Notes: generated by a model not told the origin, from the letters alone. Numbered from the stretch's first letter, positions 1 through 7,627 are shown. The stretch: DNA of 44,685 nt from Candidatus Parvarchaeota archaeon (GCA_023380585.1 JAMCRN010000014.1:1-44685); one strand, 5' to 3'. Numbers and translations: made by a program.

Positions 1-15
1 GTGCTCTTCCGATCT
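1..15 (+). other. Illumina adapter remnant at contig edge
   Basis: These 15 bases are exactly the 3' end of the standard Illumina TruSeq read-2 adapter/primer (ends GCTCTTCCGATCT). They sit at the very edge of the window and are followed by an in-frame TAG that interrupts the Rad50 reading frame. I read them as untrimmed library adapter joined to genomic sequence, not as archaeal DNA. Base 16 onward may include one or two further artefactual bases. Confidence 0.9.
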
Positions 16-18
16 TAG

Positions 19-774
19 TATTACAAAGACATTAAGGACCTTGAGGACCTGAAAGCTAAGATGGGATATAATGAGGATGACTTTGTAGAAGCAAAGAAAA
101 ATCTTGAGAGAATGAGATTATCAATAAACTCGCTAGAGATAGAAAAATCAAAATTAGAGAAAGAAATCGAGCTTGTAAAGGCAAGGCGCGAAGAGAACGT
201 TCTCCATCTAGATGCCCTTAAGGCTGAGGCAAAAAAACTTGCTTCCATAAACAAGGAAGTGGAAAAAGAGGAACGGACTCTAAAGCTTATTAACAGCCTT
301 AGACAAGACCTAAAATATATAAGAGAGTATGTGAGGAATAAGTTTATTGGCCAATTTAAAGAAGTGTTCAGAGAAAGGTTCACTGACTTAAGAAGCGACC
401 AAGATTACAGCGTTGACATAGACAACGAATACAATGTTACAGTAAACATGAATGGAGAGACTGCAGACGCAAGAATCCTATCCGGGGGAGAAAAGACGGC
501 TGTCGCACTTGCTTATAGATTGGCTTTATCTTCTGTGTCTGCTACGATGGGCGGCGAGATGAGGATAGAGACGCTGGTTATGGATGAGCCGACGTCCGGT
601 TTTGACAGAGAAGACATAAACTCGTTCACGGATGCTATAATGAGGATAAAAGACGTATCTCAGATAATAATAGTCACTCACGAGGAGAATATGAAGAAGA
701 TAGCAGACAATCTAATAGAGATAAATAAAAACCAGAACGGTTCTACGGCAGTCTATTCCAAGAGATACCGATAG
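19..774 (+). CDS. rad50: DNA double-strand break repair ATPase Rad50, C-terminal part (5' truncated)
   Basis: Rad50 is the SMC-like ATPase of the Mre11-Rad50 complex that tethers and resects DNA ends. Only the C-terminal part is present. The frame opens with a Lys/Glu-rich coiled-coil stretch (the descending arm), followed by the ABC C-terminal lobe: signature motif LSGGEKTAVALAY near 478-516, Walker B LVMDEPTSGFD near 571-606, and the switch histidine in IIIVTHEEN near 664-690. The N-terminal Walker A lobe and zinc hook are missing because the contig starts here. The frame is open from 19; the first ATG at 61 is internal, not the true start. In-frame TAG at 16-18 lies at the adapter junction and is probably an artefact. 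SbcC or another SMC-like ATPase is less likely given the archaeal context. Confidence 0.88.
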   Translation, partial: YYKDIKDLEDLKAKMGYNEDDFVEAKKNLERMRLSINSLEIEKSKLEKEIELVKARREENVLHLDALKAEAKKLASINKEVEKEERTLKLINSLRQDLKYIREYVRNKFIGQFKEVFRERFTDLRSDQDYSVDIDNEYNVTVNMNGETADARILSGGEKTAVALAYRLALSSVSATMGGEMRIETLVMDEPTSGFDREDINSFTDAIMRIKDVSQIIIVTHEENMKKIADNLIEINKNQNGSTAVYSKRYR

Positions 775-780
775 ATTTAC

Positions 781-881
781 TGCAGGGGATGGGATTTGAA
801 CCCATGAACCCACAAAGGGAACAGATTTCACGACACGCGTACTTGAGTCTGTCACGTTTAACCAGGCTTCGCTACCCCTGC
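781..881 (-). tRNA. tRNA-Leu(CAA) with 15-nt intron
   Basis: Reading the minus strand, acceptor GCAGGGG pairs with CCCCTGC, discriminator A, no encoded CCA. The T arm is ATGGG-TTCAAAT-CCCAT, and the long variable arm (CCC/GGG) fits a class II tRNA. Anticodon stem ACAGA/TCTGT encloses 22 nt, 15 more than a normal loop. The extra bases sit at the canonical archaeal 37/38 site after CTCAAG and contain a small ACG/CGT hairpin, as expected for a bulge-helix-bulge substrate of the splicing endonuclease. Confidence 0.93.
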
Positions 882-905
882 AGGTGTTCAAATGTGTATA
901 CGCCG

Positions 906-1133
906 CTATTCTTTTTTCTCTTCTTCCTGTTTTATATCCTTAAACAATACATCCACAGCTGCCTGAAGTCTCAATATGCTTTTTTGCAAGCCTTCAAGGG
1001 ATTTCTCAGATGCAGAATGTACATCTTTTATTTTGTCAAAATATATGGAGGCCTTTGGGCTTATGCCCTTCAAATCCTCATAATTTACTCGAAATGAGAA
1101 TGGTATGCCTATAAACACGTCTTTCTCGTCCAT
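906..1133 (-). CDS. Small conserved-looking hypothetical protein (75 aa)
   Basis: Not recognised. The 75-aa acidic/basic protein has a short N-terminal beta-like part (DVFIGIPFSFRV) and a predicted helical, heptad-rich C-terminal half ending in EEEKKE. It looks soluble, without a signal or membrane segment. Evidence that it is real: an ATG start with a good TATA-like box (1155-1163) about 26 nt upstream in the short gap to the ferredoxin gene, and a tight fit between that gene and tRNA-Leu. Function unknown. Confidence 0.6.
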   Translation of the reverse strand: MDEKDVFIGIPFSFRVNYEDLKGISPKASIYFDKIKDVHSASEKSLEGLQKSILRLQAAVDVLFKDIKQEEEKKE

Positions 1134-1154
1134 AACTTTACATGCAAGCCTAAA

Positions 1155-1163
1155 CTTATAAAC
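1155..1163 (-). promoter_or_regulatory. TATA box for the 75-aa protein gene
   Basis: Minus strand reads GTTTATAAG. Its centre is about 26 nt before the ATG at 1133, the usual archaeal TATA-to-start spacing, so the transcript would be nearly leaderless. Confidence 0.5.
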
Positions 1164-1172
1164 CTATCAGGA

Positions 1173-1490
<318 letters not shown>

Positions 1491-1508
1491 CTATTTTAAA
1501 AGTCATTA

Positions 1509-1517
1509 TTTATATAT
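1509..1517 (-). promoter_or_regulatory. TATA box for the ferredoxin gene
   Basis: Minus strand ATATATAAA about 22-30 nt before the ferredoxin ATG. It overlaps the 3' end of the decayed ORF next door. Confidence 0.5.
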
Positions 1518-1677
1518 GTTTCGTCTTTCTTTCCAGAATTTCTTTCAAGACTACTGCTTGATTGTACTCATCATCTACTGCGTTTACGTCCTTTTTTTAG
1601 ACCGCGCGCAGACTCTATCAACTAATATTCTGAAACCATCGCCACCAGGCTCATAGACCAGGTGTATCTCTGTTATA
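1510..1677 (-). pseudogene. Frameshifted small ORF, possible DUF488 remnant
   Basis: On the minus strand two coding-like frames meet at a run of seven A (1592-1598 on the plus strand as T). The first reads ...VYEPGGDGFRILVDRVCAR and then hits TAA; adding one A would join it to a second open frame, KDVNAVDDEYNQAVVLKEIL, ending at 1510. DGFRILVDR resembles the N-terminal DGYRVLVDRLWPRG motif of DUF488 proteins, though much of that family is missing. No ATG start is visible; an in-frame stop lies a little further upstream. Either a decayed gene or a homopolymer sequencing/assembly error. The family assignment is weak. Confidence 0.4.
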
Positions 1678-1728
1678 AAAAATATTATATTAGTATGGGT
1701 TTATTAATCTTTAACAAAAAGTTAAGAT

Positions 1729-2241
1729 ATGATAAAATACTATATACCGAAAAGACCGAGGATATTATTCGTAGGCATAAACCCGCATTTTGGTTCTTTT
1801 TCGAGGGGCGTCCCTTTCTCGAACAACAAGACATTCTGGTACTTATTAAGCAGGGCAGGAGTGATAAGAGAAGATAGAGAATTTTTAAGATCGGATAAAA
1901 ACTTAAGAAAGGTGTATAGGAACGTTGATAAAAAATATAATATCGGGTTTGTAAACATAGTGGATAGGCCTACAAGAAACGTAGCAGACCTTAAGAAAGA
2001 TGAGGAGAAAAAAGGCGCAAGAAGACTTCTGAAGATAATTACTAGCAGGAGACCAAATATAGTATGCTTCATAGGCAAGATAACGTTTCTCAAATTCGCA
2101 GGAAAGAAAACTGCTGAATATGGGAACCACGGCCGTATAGGTTCTTCTATCTTATATGTTATGCGCTTTCCTATAAGGGGCCCGTCTTCTGTAAGAGTAG
2201 ATGAATTGAGGCTTGTGGATTCTTTATCAAAGAAATCATAA
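1729..2241 (+). CDS. mug: Mismatch-specific uracil/thymine-DNA glycosylase (MUG/TDG family)
   Basis: Base-excision repair glycosylase of UDG family 2, removing U or T from G:U or G:T mismatches caused by deamination. The 170-aa protein begins with the diagnostic active-site segment ILFVGINPHFGS: N18 matches the catalytic Asn18 of E. coli Mug. It is followed by the typical F-NNKTFW-LL--AG block. VNIVDRPTRNVADL corresponds to the family's LVDRPT segment. Near the C-terminus GSSILYVMRFPIRGPSSVR fits the second active-site loop (usually NPSG); here Asn is replaced. The gene stands alone between the decayed ORF and tRNA-Leu(TAA). Start ATG follows an AT-rich TATA-like region. Confidence 0.87.
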   Translation: MIKYYIPKRPRILFVGINPHFGSFSRGVPFSNNKTFWYLLSRAGVIREDREFLRSDKNLRKVYRNVDKKYNIGFVNIVDRPTRNVADLKKDEEKKGARRLLKIITSRRPNIVCFIGKITFLKFAGKKTAEYGNHGRIGSSILYVMRFPIRGPSSVRVDELRLVDSLSKKS

Positions 2242-2249
2242 TAAAAAAC

Positions 2250-2371
2250 TGCAGGGGGTGGGATTTGAACCCACGAGGGCGCTAAGCCACAGGATTTCCT
2301 ACATAATCCGAAGACCGTGATCCGCCAAAGTCTTAAGTCCTGCACGTTGGGCCAGACTTCGCTACCCCTGC
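2250..2371 (-). tRNA. tRNA-Leu(TAA) with 36-nt intron
   Basis: Minus strand acceptor GCAGGGG/CCCCTGC with discriminator A, T arm GTGGG-TTCAAAT-CCCAC, and a long variable arm. Anticodon stem CAGGA/TCCTG encloses 43 nt, so about 36 nt is intron after CTTAAG (position 37/38). Acceptor stem and D-arm are almost the same as in tRNA-Leu(CAA) at 781-881. CCA is not encoded. Confidence 0.92.
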
Positions 2372-2497
2372 TCCAGTTATAGATATAGAGATGTAATTAT
2401 TTAAACAAATAATTCGATACAACAATCTTCGGTTTAGTTTTGCAGCTCCACTAAAGGCTTTAATAAAATACTTGATAAACATTAATAAGGTGATATT

Positions 2498-2701
2498 ATG
2501 GGTGAGATAGGAAAAATAACTGAAGTAGTAAGCACGTCGAAGGATAGCATAGAAGACGCAGTATCGAAGGCAATAAAACGGATGGAGAAGGAAGGAGAAA
2601 CAGATATAAGAGGCCTGAAGATAAAAAACGTTTCCGTGTCAGTAAAGGACGGAAAGGTATATGAATGGCGTGTAAACCTGAAAGTCTCCTCCGAGTTTTG
2701 A
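2498..2701 (+). CDS. Dodecin family protein
   Basis: Dodecins are about 67-aa proteins that form hollow dodecamers storing flavins or CoA in the cytoplasm. This 67-aa product matches throughout: KITEVVSTSKDSIEDAVSKA at the N-terminus, and the C-terminal strand pair DGKVYEWRVNLKVS. The aromatic residue that stacks on flavin in classical dodecins (Trp in a DW-E or VW-E context) appears to be replaced in DIRGLKIKN, so flavin binding is not assured and the protein may belong to the Trp-lacking dodecin-like branch. A purine-rich AAGGTGAT lies just before the ATG as ribosome binding site. Confidence 0.88.
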   Translation: MGEIGKITEVVSTSKDSIEDAVSKAIKRMEKEGETDIRGLKIKNVSVSVKDGKVYEWRVNLKVSSEF

Positions 2702-2730
2702 CGAATCAGCGATCTGAGGTAAGCGAGTCT

Positions 2731-2847
2731 TCACGCGTTTCTCTCACGAATAAGTCTTCTCTTTCTCTTTCTCTCTAACATCTTTTTCTTTCTGGTCTTC
2801 CACCTGTCCTTGTGATATTTCTTCCAATTCTTTGAACTTCTTTTCAT
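2731..2847 (-). CDS. Very basic 38-aa protein, possible ribosomal protein eL41
   Basis: A short minus-strand ORF begins ATG AAA AGA (MKRSSKNWKKYHKDRWK) and ends LIRERNA-TGA. Twenty of 38 residues are Lys or Arg; two Trp and one Tyr are the only aromatics apart from His. The C-terminal part, RWK-RKKKM-ERKRKRRLIR, resembles the all-basic helix of eL41 (about 25 residues, KWRKKRMRRLKRKRRKMR type), with an extra N-terminal stretch. It lies 19 nt after the dUTPase-like gene and is probably cotranscribed with it. It could instead be another small nucleic-acid-binding peptide; assignment is tentative, but compositional bias over the whole frame argues for a real gene. Confidence 0.5.
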   Translation of the reverse strand: MKRSSKNWKKYHKDRWKTRKKKMLERKRKRRLIRERNA

Positions 2848-2860
2848 ATCATGTATAATG

Positions 2861-2882
2861 AAAAGGCTAATTTAAGCCTTTT
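2861..2882. repeat. Perfect 8-bp inverted repeat at a gene end
   Basis: AAAAGGCT and AGCCTTTT are separated by 6 nt across the stop codon of the dUTPase-like gene. It could form a hairpin between this gene and the downstream 38-aa ORF and might modulate transcript ends or readthrough; it may also simply reflect coding sequence. Confidence 0.35.
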
Positions 2883-3394
2883 GCACCGGTTACGCCGCCG
2901 CTTTTCTGATACTTTCCTGCGTATGGAGACTCGACTTTAGTCTGAGTTCTGCTTAATACAAGATGGAGGAATCTGGTCCCAGTACCAAGCTCTATAGGTA
3001 CTCCCCCGCCTATTATTAATATAGTAAGGTAGCCACTAAAGCCAGCGTCCACTATAGTGGGTGGTATCGATACACCTAGCCTAGCAAATGTGGAGCGGAG
3101 ATTACAGAAACCGACTATATAATCAGGGATTGTCACTCTCTCTTTTATCTTTACCAAAATACGCTCATTCTTACCTAGGATAAAGCTCTCCTTTGGTGAT
3201 TCCCGTAAGTATACCTTTTCCAAGGACTCCTTTTCTGAGATGTTTACAGGTGCTTCGATCTTATTGAATCTCATTATCTCATCACCGATCCTCAAATCTA
3301 CGCCATTTTCTCTTATAGTATCGTCTGATAGTGGATCGAGTATCAAAGACCCGGATGCTATCTCCTCTCTTATGTCTTTATCGCTTAGTATCAT
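2867..3394 (-). CDS. dCTP deaminase/dUTPase family protein, probably dUTP diphosphatase
   Basis: Trimeric dUTPase-fold enzyme of pyrimidine nucleotide metabolism, keeping uracil out of DNA. Start MILSDKDI (ATG at 3394) is the classical N-terminus of archaeal Dcd; the frame also has an ATG at 3403. Numbered from the longer start, motif 2 is R103-S-T-F-A-R-L-G and motif 3 is VDAGFSG with D119; the C-terminal motif is GKYQKSGG. Dcd deaminases need a Glu in the T-L-E after this Asp loop. Here the segment is GYLTILI, so the Glu is absent, and the pattern is closer to the Pyrococcus dUTPase-like member (GNLTLML). I therefore favour dUTP hydrolysis over dCTP deamination. Followed by the 38-aa basic ORF. 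Confidence 0.82.
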   Translation of the reverse strand: MILSDKDIREEIASGSLILDPLSDDTIRENGVDLRIGDEIMRFNKIEAPVNISEKESLEKVYLRESPKESFILGKNERILVKIKERVTIPDYIVGFCNLRSTFARLGVSIPPTIVDAGFSGYLTILIIGGGVPIELGTGTRFLHLVLSRTQTKVESPYAGKYQKSGGVTGAKGLN

Positions 3395-3456
3395 CTTAAA
3401 CATTTGACTTCATCAATTAAAAAGCTATTTATTTTTTAAAATAACAGTATAAAGTT

Positions 3457-4119
3457 ATGGAATACAAAGGCGTATCGATAGAGTGGGTCAAGCACGATTG
3501 TTTTAGGGTTAAGGGTCGTATGGCAACGATCTACACAGACCCCTACAAAATAAAGAACGAATACGGTGATGCAGACCTAGTTTTGGTAACTCATGACCAC
3601 TATGATCATTTGGACGCGGAAAGCATAAAAAAAGTCATAAAACAGGACGGTGTGATAGTTGCGCCTTCTGATTGCAGAGAAAAACTCTCCCAATTTAACA
3701 ATAAAAAAGTATATATGAAGCCTTTCGAACTTAAGGTAGAGAAGGATGTCACAATAAAAAGCGTACCTTCTTACAATATAAACAAATTCAGAGAGGGGAA
3801 GACGGTTTTCCATCCAAAAGACAAAGGAAATATAGGTTATGTATTCATAGTGGACGGCGTAAGCTTTTACATAGCCGGCGACACTGATTTCATAGATGAG
3901 ATGAGAAGCATAAAGGCGAATATAGCTATGCTGCCAGTAAGCGGGATTTATGTTATGACACCGTCGGAAGCTGCGGAAGCTGCATTAATGATAAAAGCAG
4001 ATATTACAATACCTGCACATTACGGTTCTGGTATAGGAACGAGAAAAGAAGCAGAGGAGTTCACTAGGCTGCTTAAAGACAAGATAAAAACAAATATCCT
4101 AGAACCATTGGAGACTTGA
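3457..4119 (+). CDS. MBL-fold metal-dependent hydrolase (UlaG/UPF0173-like)
   Basis: Metallo-beta-lactamase fold hydrolase, probably two-metal and cytoplasmic; substrate unknown. At 220 aa it is of normal length for UPF0173/UlaG-like proteins. The metal motif THDHYDHLD is at about residues 46-54, GDTDF at about 141 provides the bridging Asp, and IPAHYG near the C-terminus supplies the last His. A near-N-terminal TIYTDPY block is typical of this branch. The gene is divergent from the dUTPase-like gene, with a shared 53-62 bp AT-rich promoter region, and is followed 39 bp later by eS8 with its own TATA box. No sequence feature indicates an RNase (no beta-CASP domain). Confidence 0.85.
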   Translation: MEYKGVSIEWVKHDCFRVKGRMATIYTDPYKIKNEYGDADLVLVTHDHYDHLDAESIKKVIKQDGVIVAPSDCREKLSQFNNKKVYMKPFELKVEKDVTIKSVPSYNINKFREGKTVFHPKDKGNIGYVFIVDGVSFYIAGDTDFIDEMRSIKANIAMLPVSGIYVMTPSEAAEAALMIKADITIPAHYGSGIGTRKEAEEFTRLLKDKIKTNILEPLET

Positions 4120-4128
4120 TTAATAAGA

Positions 4129-4136
4129 TTTATATA
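4129..4136 (+). promoter_or_regulatory. TATA box for the eS8 gene
   Basis: TTTATATA, 23-30 nt before the eS8 ATG at 4159, in the gap after the metallo-hydrolase gene. Predicts a leaderless mRNA. Confidence 0.6.
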
Positions 4137-4158
4137 GTACTCTCTAGATAGAATAAGA

Positions 4159-4545
4159 ATGTCAAAAAGTACCGCCTCTACTTTAAGGAAAAAGAGTGGG
4201 GGACTCAAAGGGAAGAGGAGGGATAAGAGAAAACACGAATCTATAGAAGTACCTACACCGCTTAGGATAGGCGCTAAAAGATTGAAAGAAAAAAGAGTTA
4301 TGGGCGGCGCTGTAAAAATAATGCCCATCGAGCTCAGCGAAGGTAACATGTTTGACCCTGTCTCTAAGAAATTCACGAAAGTCAAGCTTTTAAAAGTAAC
4401 GGAGAATCCTGCGAATCGCTCTTACGCCAGGCGAAACATAATCACTAAAGGCAGCGTAATAGAGACTTCTGAGGGAAGCGCCAGAGTTATAAACAGACCG
4501 GGGCAGAGCGGACAGGTAACACTTATAAAAATAAATAAAGCCTGA
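4159..4545 (+). CDS. rps8e: 30S ribosomal protein eS8 (S8e)
   Basis: Archaeal/eukaryotic small-subunit protein. 128 aa, the usual archaeal length. The basic N-terminus (STLRKKSGGLKGKRRDKRKHE) carries the family's KKSGG / RDKRKHE pattern. The beta-barrel follows with RIGAKRLKEKRVMGG, VTENPANRSYARRNIITKGS, and the C-terminal VINRPGQSGQV motif diagnostic for S8e. It is followed 2 nt later by an MMPL-type transporter gene, so the two are probably cotranscribed, an unusual partner for a ribosomal gene. Confidence 0.96.
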   Translation: MSKSTASTLRKKSGGLKGKRRDKRKHESIEVPTPLRIGAKRLKEKRVMGGAVKIMPIELSEGNMFDPVSKKFTKVKLLKVTENPANRSYARRNIITKGSVIETSEGSARVINRPGQSGQVTLIKINKA

Positions 4546-4547
4546 AC

Positions 4548-6839
4548 GTGCCTCCTTTAAGAAGTATGAAAAGACTAAGACTAGAAGATAAGATACTGTC
4601 CAACAACAAAAAGATCCTCCTTATATGGGGGATCGCTTTCTTTATCATGCTTCCGTTCGCCATACATCTTTTCAGTGTAGTCTCATACAACGTAACAAAC
4701 AGCCAAAATTCTCGAACGGCTGCACAAAAAGGGAACTCGACTCAGATCTTAGTCATAACTGACAAAAACATACTTTCGAATTCTTCTAAATCAGAGATAC
4801 TTAAAATCGGCTCCGAGTTCAAAAAGTCATCTTCCATTTTCTCATACGAAGAAACCATAATAAACTCCACTAGGAATATAATAGATGATTACTATCCAAG
4901 TATACTCTCGAGTCTTTATGAGTTTTATAACACAAACATTTCCTCTGTAAGCAAGCAACTAAATCAGACGATAATAAACCTTACAGCGCTTAAGATACGA
5001 AGCATTCTCCAGAATGACACGAATCATTCTATTGAAATAGGGAAAGACTTTCTAAGCTTTGCCAGTGGTGTAATAAGAGGCTATGGGAATTACAGCACTG
5101 ATTATATCATCTACACAGAAAATTTCTCTGATTACCCTGTTAATGTCAGTTCAGAGATTTTCAACCTATTAGTAAACATTCACCATAACACTACAATAAT
5201 GACTCTGAACGACGTAAATTATTCCAAAGCCTATCCTGTAGTGGAGTCGATATCTAAAGGCTACAACGAGACAGTATATTTCAGTGGAAGCCAGGCTTTA
5301 CAAGACCAGATAAAACAAGAGACTACTACAGGGACTATCCTTGCACTGCTATTTGGTATCATAGCCGCGATAGTGATAACTGGCTTTATATTTAGGTCAT
5401 ATCTTACAGCGTTCGTGCCTATAACGCTATTCGGAGCGGACCTTGTGATAGCTTATGGACTTTTTTATCTGCTTTACAGTTTATTGCACAGTAAACTTTC
5501 CTTCTTTGATCCTGCAATAACATCAATACTGATGCTTGGGCTGGCTACAGATTATTTCGTCTACATAATGTATAGATACAGACAAGAAAGAGTTTACTCT
5601 AAGAAAGACGATGCAGTAAGGATTTCCATGAAAAACGCCGGCCTAGCAGTCCTTGTAAGTGGACTTACTGTCATAAGCGCGTACGCTGTACTCTCTTTAT
5701 TCAATCTTGCGTTCATAGGGAGTTCGGCCATAATAAATACCATAGGTATAAGCGTGGTTCTCCTGTCGGCTCTTACTCTTCTGCCAGCGACTATGAAAAC
5801 CTTTGGAGATAGGATAGTAAAACCCGCCCATAAAAATGGTTTCTCCTTTCATACTATTTTCGAGAAAATAGCCATGTTCGATTTAAAGAACAAGAAGAAG
5901 ATACTTGCGATCTTCTTTATATTTGCACTCGTGTCCGGATATATCTTTATATCCACAAAGCCAGGGTTCGATTTCTTAGGCCTGCTGTCTAATTCCGGAG
6001 CAAAATCCGCTTTCTATGTGGCCACGGGAAATTTCGGTTATGATGTCATAGATCCACTGTTCGTAAATGTGACGAACTCGAGCATAAATCCGCCATTAAT
6101 AGCCAGCCATATATCTGATTTAAACAACGTATACGCTGTCTATTATTCGAAGAAAAATTCTACAGTCACTAGTTTCACGGTTTACCTTAAAAACATGGCA
6201 TTCACTAGAGCGGCTATAAACTCTTATTATGGAATAAAAGATTATCTGTCCTCAGCTGGCTTAAGATACAATGCATACGGGACGCAGGTCTTTCTTGGCT
6301 CTGCTCTTTCTTCAATATCTGGCTCCGTTCCTCCGCTCCTTATAATATTGTCAATCGTGATATTCACAATATTGTTCATACTTCTATATTCGGTCTTTAC
6401 TCCGGTAAGGCTTGTGCTGCTGCTCTTGTCCATAATAATGTTGGCTAATGCTTTTACAGTTTTTCTATTCTACTACGTGTTTTCCCTGCCCTTTATGATA
6501 ATATCCCAAGTCTTCCTCATAACCACCATAATGGGTGTAGGGGTGGACTATGATATATTCATGGTCATGAGAATAAGAGAGCATATAAAAAAAGGAGGAA
6601 CAAACGCGGAGGCTGTAAAGCAGGGTATAATCAAAAGTGGCCCAATAATAATAAGTCTTGGACTTATATTGTCCTCTGTTTTCTTCGCCCTATTGGGCAG
6701 TGGTCAGCCGCTGATAGGACAGGTTGGGCTTATAATAGGCGTCGGGATAATACTGGATTCTGTCTTGTCCGTTATATTTATAGTGCCTTCCTTGATGTTG
6801 ATACTTGATAGATATAATTGGTGGCCTAAAAAGTTCTGA
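4548..6839 (+). CDS. MMPL/RND-family membrane transporter
   Basis: Large integral membrane protein of the MMPL/HAE3 branch of RND transporters, which export lipids or hydrophobic compounds using the proton gradient. The architecture is two-fold: TM1 at about residues 27-49, a large external Asn-rich loop (about 50-260), a sterol-sensing-domain-like bundle of five TMs with GLATDYFVYIMYRYRQE; then a second half with TM, external loop, and a five-TM bundle containing GVGVDYDIFMVMRIREH. The duplicated G-x-D-Y segments are the proton-relay region. Start is either GTG 4548, 2 nt after eS8, or ATG 4566; neither has a clear ribosome binding site. The substrate cannot be told from sequence; it may be connected with the exported proteins nearby, but this is speculation. 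Confidence 0.85.
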   Translation: MPPLRSMKRLRLEDKILSNNKKILLIWGIAFFIMLPFAIHLFSVVSYNVTNSQNSRTAAQKGNSTQILVITDKNILSNSSKSEILKIGSEFKKSSSIFSYEETIINSTRNIIDDYYPSILSSLYEFYNTNISSVSKQLNQTIINLTALKIRSILQNDTNHSIEIGKDFLSFASGVIRGYGNYSTDYIIYTENFSDYPVNVSSEIFNLLVNIHHNTTIMTLNDVNYSKAYPVVESISKGYNETVYFSGSQALQDQIKQETTTGTILALLFGIIAAIVITGFIFRSYLTAFVPITLFGADLVIAYGLFYLLYSLLHSKLSFFDPAITSILMLGLATDYFVYIMYRYRQERVYSKKDDAVRISMKNAGLAVLVSGLTVISAYAVLSLFNLAFIGSSAIINTIGISVVLLSALTLLPATMKTFGDRIVKPAHKNGFSFHTIFEKIAMFDLKNKKKILAIFFIFALVSGYIFISTKPGFDFLGLLSNSGAKSAFYVATGNFGYDVIDPLFVNVTNSSINPPLIASHISDLNNVYAVYYSKKNSTVTSFTVYLKNMAFTRAAINSYYGIKDYLSSAGLRYNAYGTQVFLGSALSSISGSVPPLLIILSIVIFTILFILLYSVFTPVRLVLLLLSIIMLANAFTVFLFYYVFSLPFMIISQVFLITTIMGVGVDYDIFMVMRIREHIKKGGTNAEAVKQGIIKSGPIIISLGLILSSVFFALLGSGQPLIGQVGLIIGVGIILDSVLSVIFIVPSLMLILDRYNWWPKKF

Positions 6840-6840
6840 T

Positions 6841-7587
6841 ATGAGACTCCTCGGTATTTTTGGCAGAAAAGAGAGAGTTCTAAAGACTTGGAAAAGCGGT
6901 AACGACACGATCTCGATCGTAGAAAACGATGAGGAAAGGATACTTAAATTCAACAATGTAGTTTATTCTAAACTAAAAAAAGATTCGTTTTATACCGGCG
7001 CTTATTGGGACTATTTTCTCCCACTTGTATCTATATTTGACAGCCCTGACATATTTATGATAGGGCTCGGTGGAGGGACTATAATCTACCAGATAGAAAA
7101 GCTGTTCCATGTGAATAGTCTAAACGTTGCAGAGATAAACGAAAAGATGATAGAAGCTGCAAAGTTTTTCATAGGACAGGACGTGTCAAAGTACGCCGTA
7201 AAGAAAGACGGACTGGAAGCCATTAGAGACAGCAGGGCCAGATATGACCTTATAATCCTCGATGCGTATAAAGGCGACTCCATACCGGAGCCTTTTCTTG
7301 ACGAGAATTTCGCAAAGGAGGCAGAAAAAGCCCTGAAAACCGACGGGATACTGGCAATAAACTACGCTCTTACCTTCAAGGGCATATTATATATGGAAAG
7401 GTACCTCTCCAAGCTAAGAAAATTCTTCAAAGTCTATACTCTCAACGATCAGCTCATCTCTGGGAATACGATAATAATATGTTCAAAGAAGATGAACAGA
7501 GATGAGATACTATTAAACATAAGACGCAGGTTCAAGACTACCGAGGATTCCATGGCATTGTTTAAAGCTTATTATATGCTTTCTTGA
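6841..7587 (+). CDS. Spermidine synthase-like SAM-dependent methyltransferase
   Basis: Rossmann-fold protein of the spermine/spermidine synthase-like group. The nucleotide-binding loop is MIGLGGGTIIYQIEKL, followed by the acidic residue of strand beta-2 in VAEINEKMIEAAK, and YDLIILDAYKGDSIPEPFL after strand 4. Genuine aminopropyltransferases usually have D-x-x-DP-x-GPA in that last position; the DAY form is typical of related methyltransferase-like proteins with unknown substrate, so polyamine synthesis is not implied. The frame could extend to an ATG at 6805 inside the upstream gene, but ATG 6841 directly after the MMPL stop gives a sensible 248-aa protein. Cotranscribed with the transporter. 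Confidence 0.8.
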   Translation: MRLLGIFGRKERVLKTWKSGNDTISIVENDEERILKFNNVVYSKLKKDSFYTGAYWDYFLPLVSIFDSPDIFMIGLGGGTIIYQIEKLFHVNSLNVAEINEKMIEAAKFFIGQDVSKYAVKKDGLEAIRDSRARYDLIILDAYKGDSIPEPFLDENFAKEAEKALKTDGILAINYALTFKGILYMERYLSKLRKFFKVYTLNDQLISGNTIIICSKKMNRDEILLNIRRRFKTTEDSMALFKAYYMLS

Positions 7588-7627
7588 AATTATCTCCTAT
7601 AAAATTCTTGCGAGCTTATAGAGATAT

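Noticed and set aside
789-1097. Plus-strand ORF of 102 aa
   Set aside because: It reads through tRNA-Leu(CAA) and the antisense of the 75-aa gene; the Cys/Phe-rich composition is that of a shadow frame.
1740-2345. Minus-strand ORF of 201 aa
   Set aside because: Covers the antisense of the MUG gene and of tRNA-Leu(TAA); no family motif; the plus-strand frame is clearly the real gene.
3457-4119. Metallo-hydrolase as RNase J/Z or CPSF-like
   Set aside because: No beta-CASP domain and too short; the motif arrangement fits UlaG/UPF0173.
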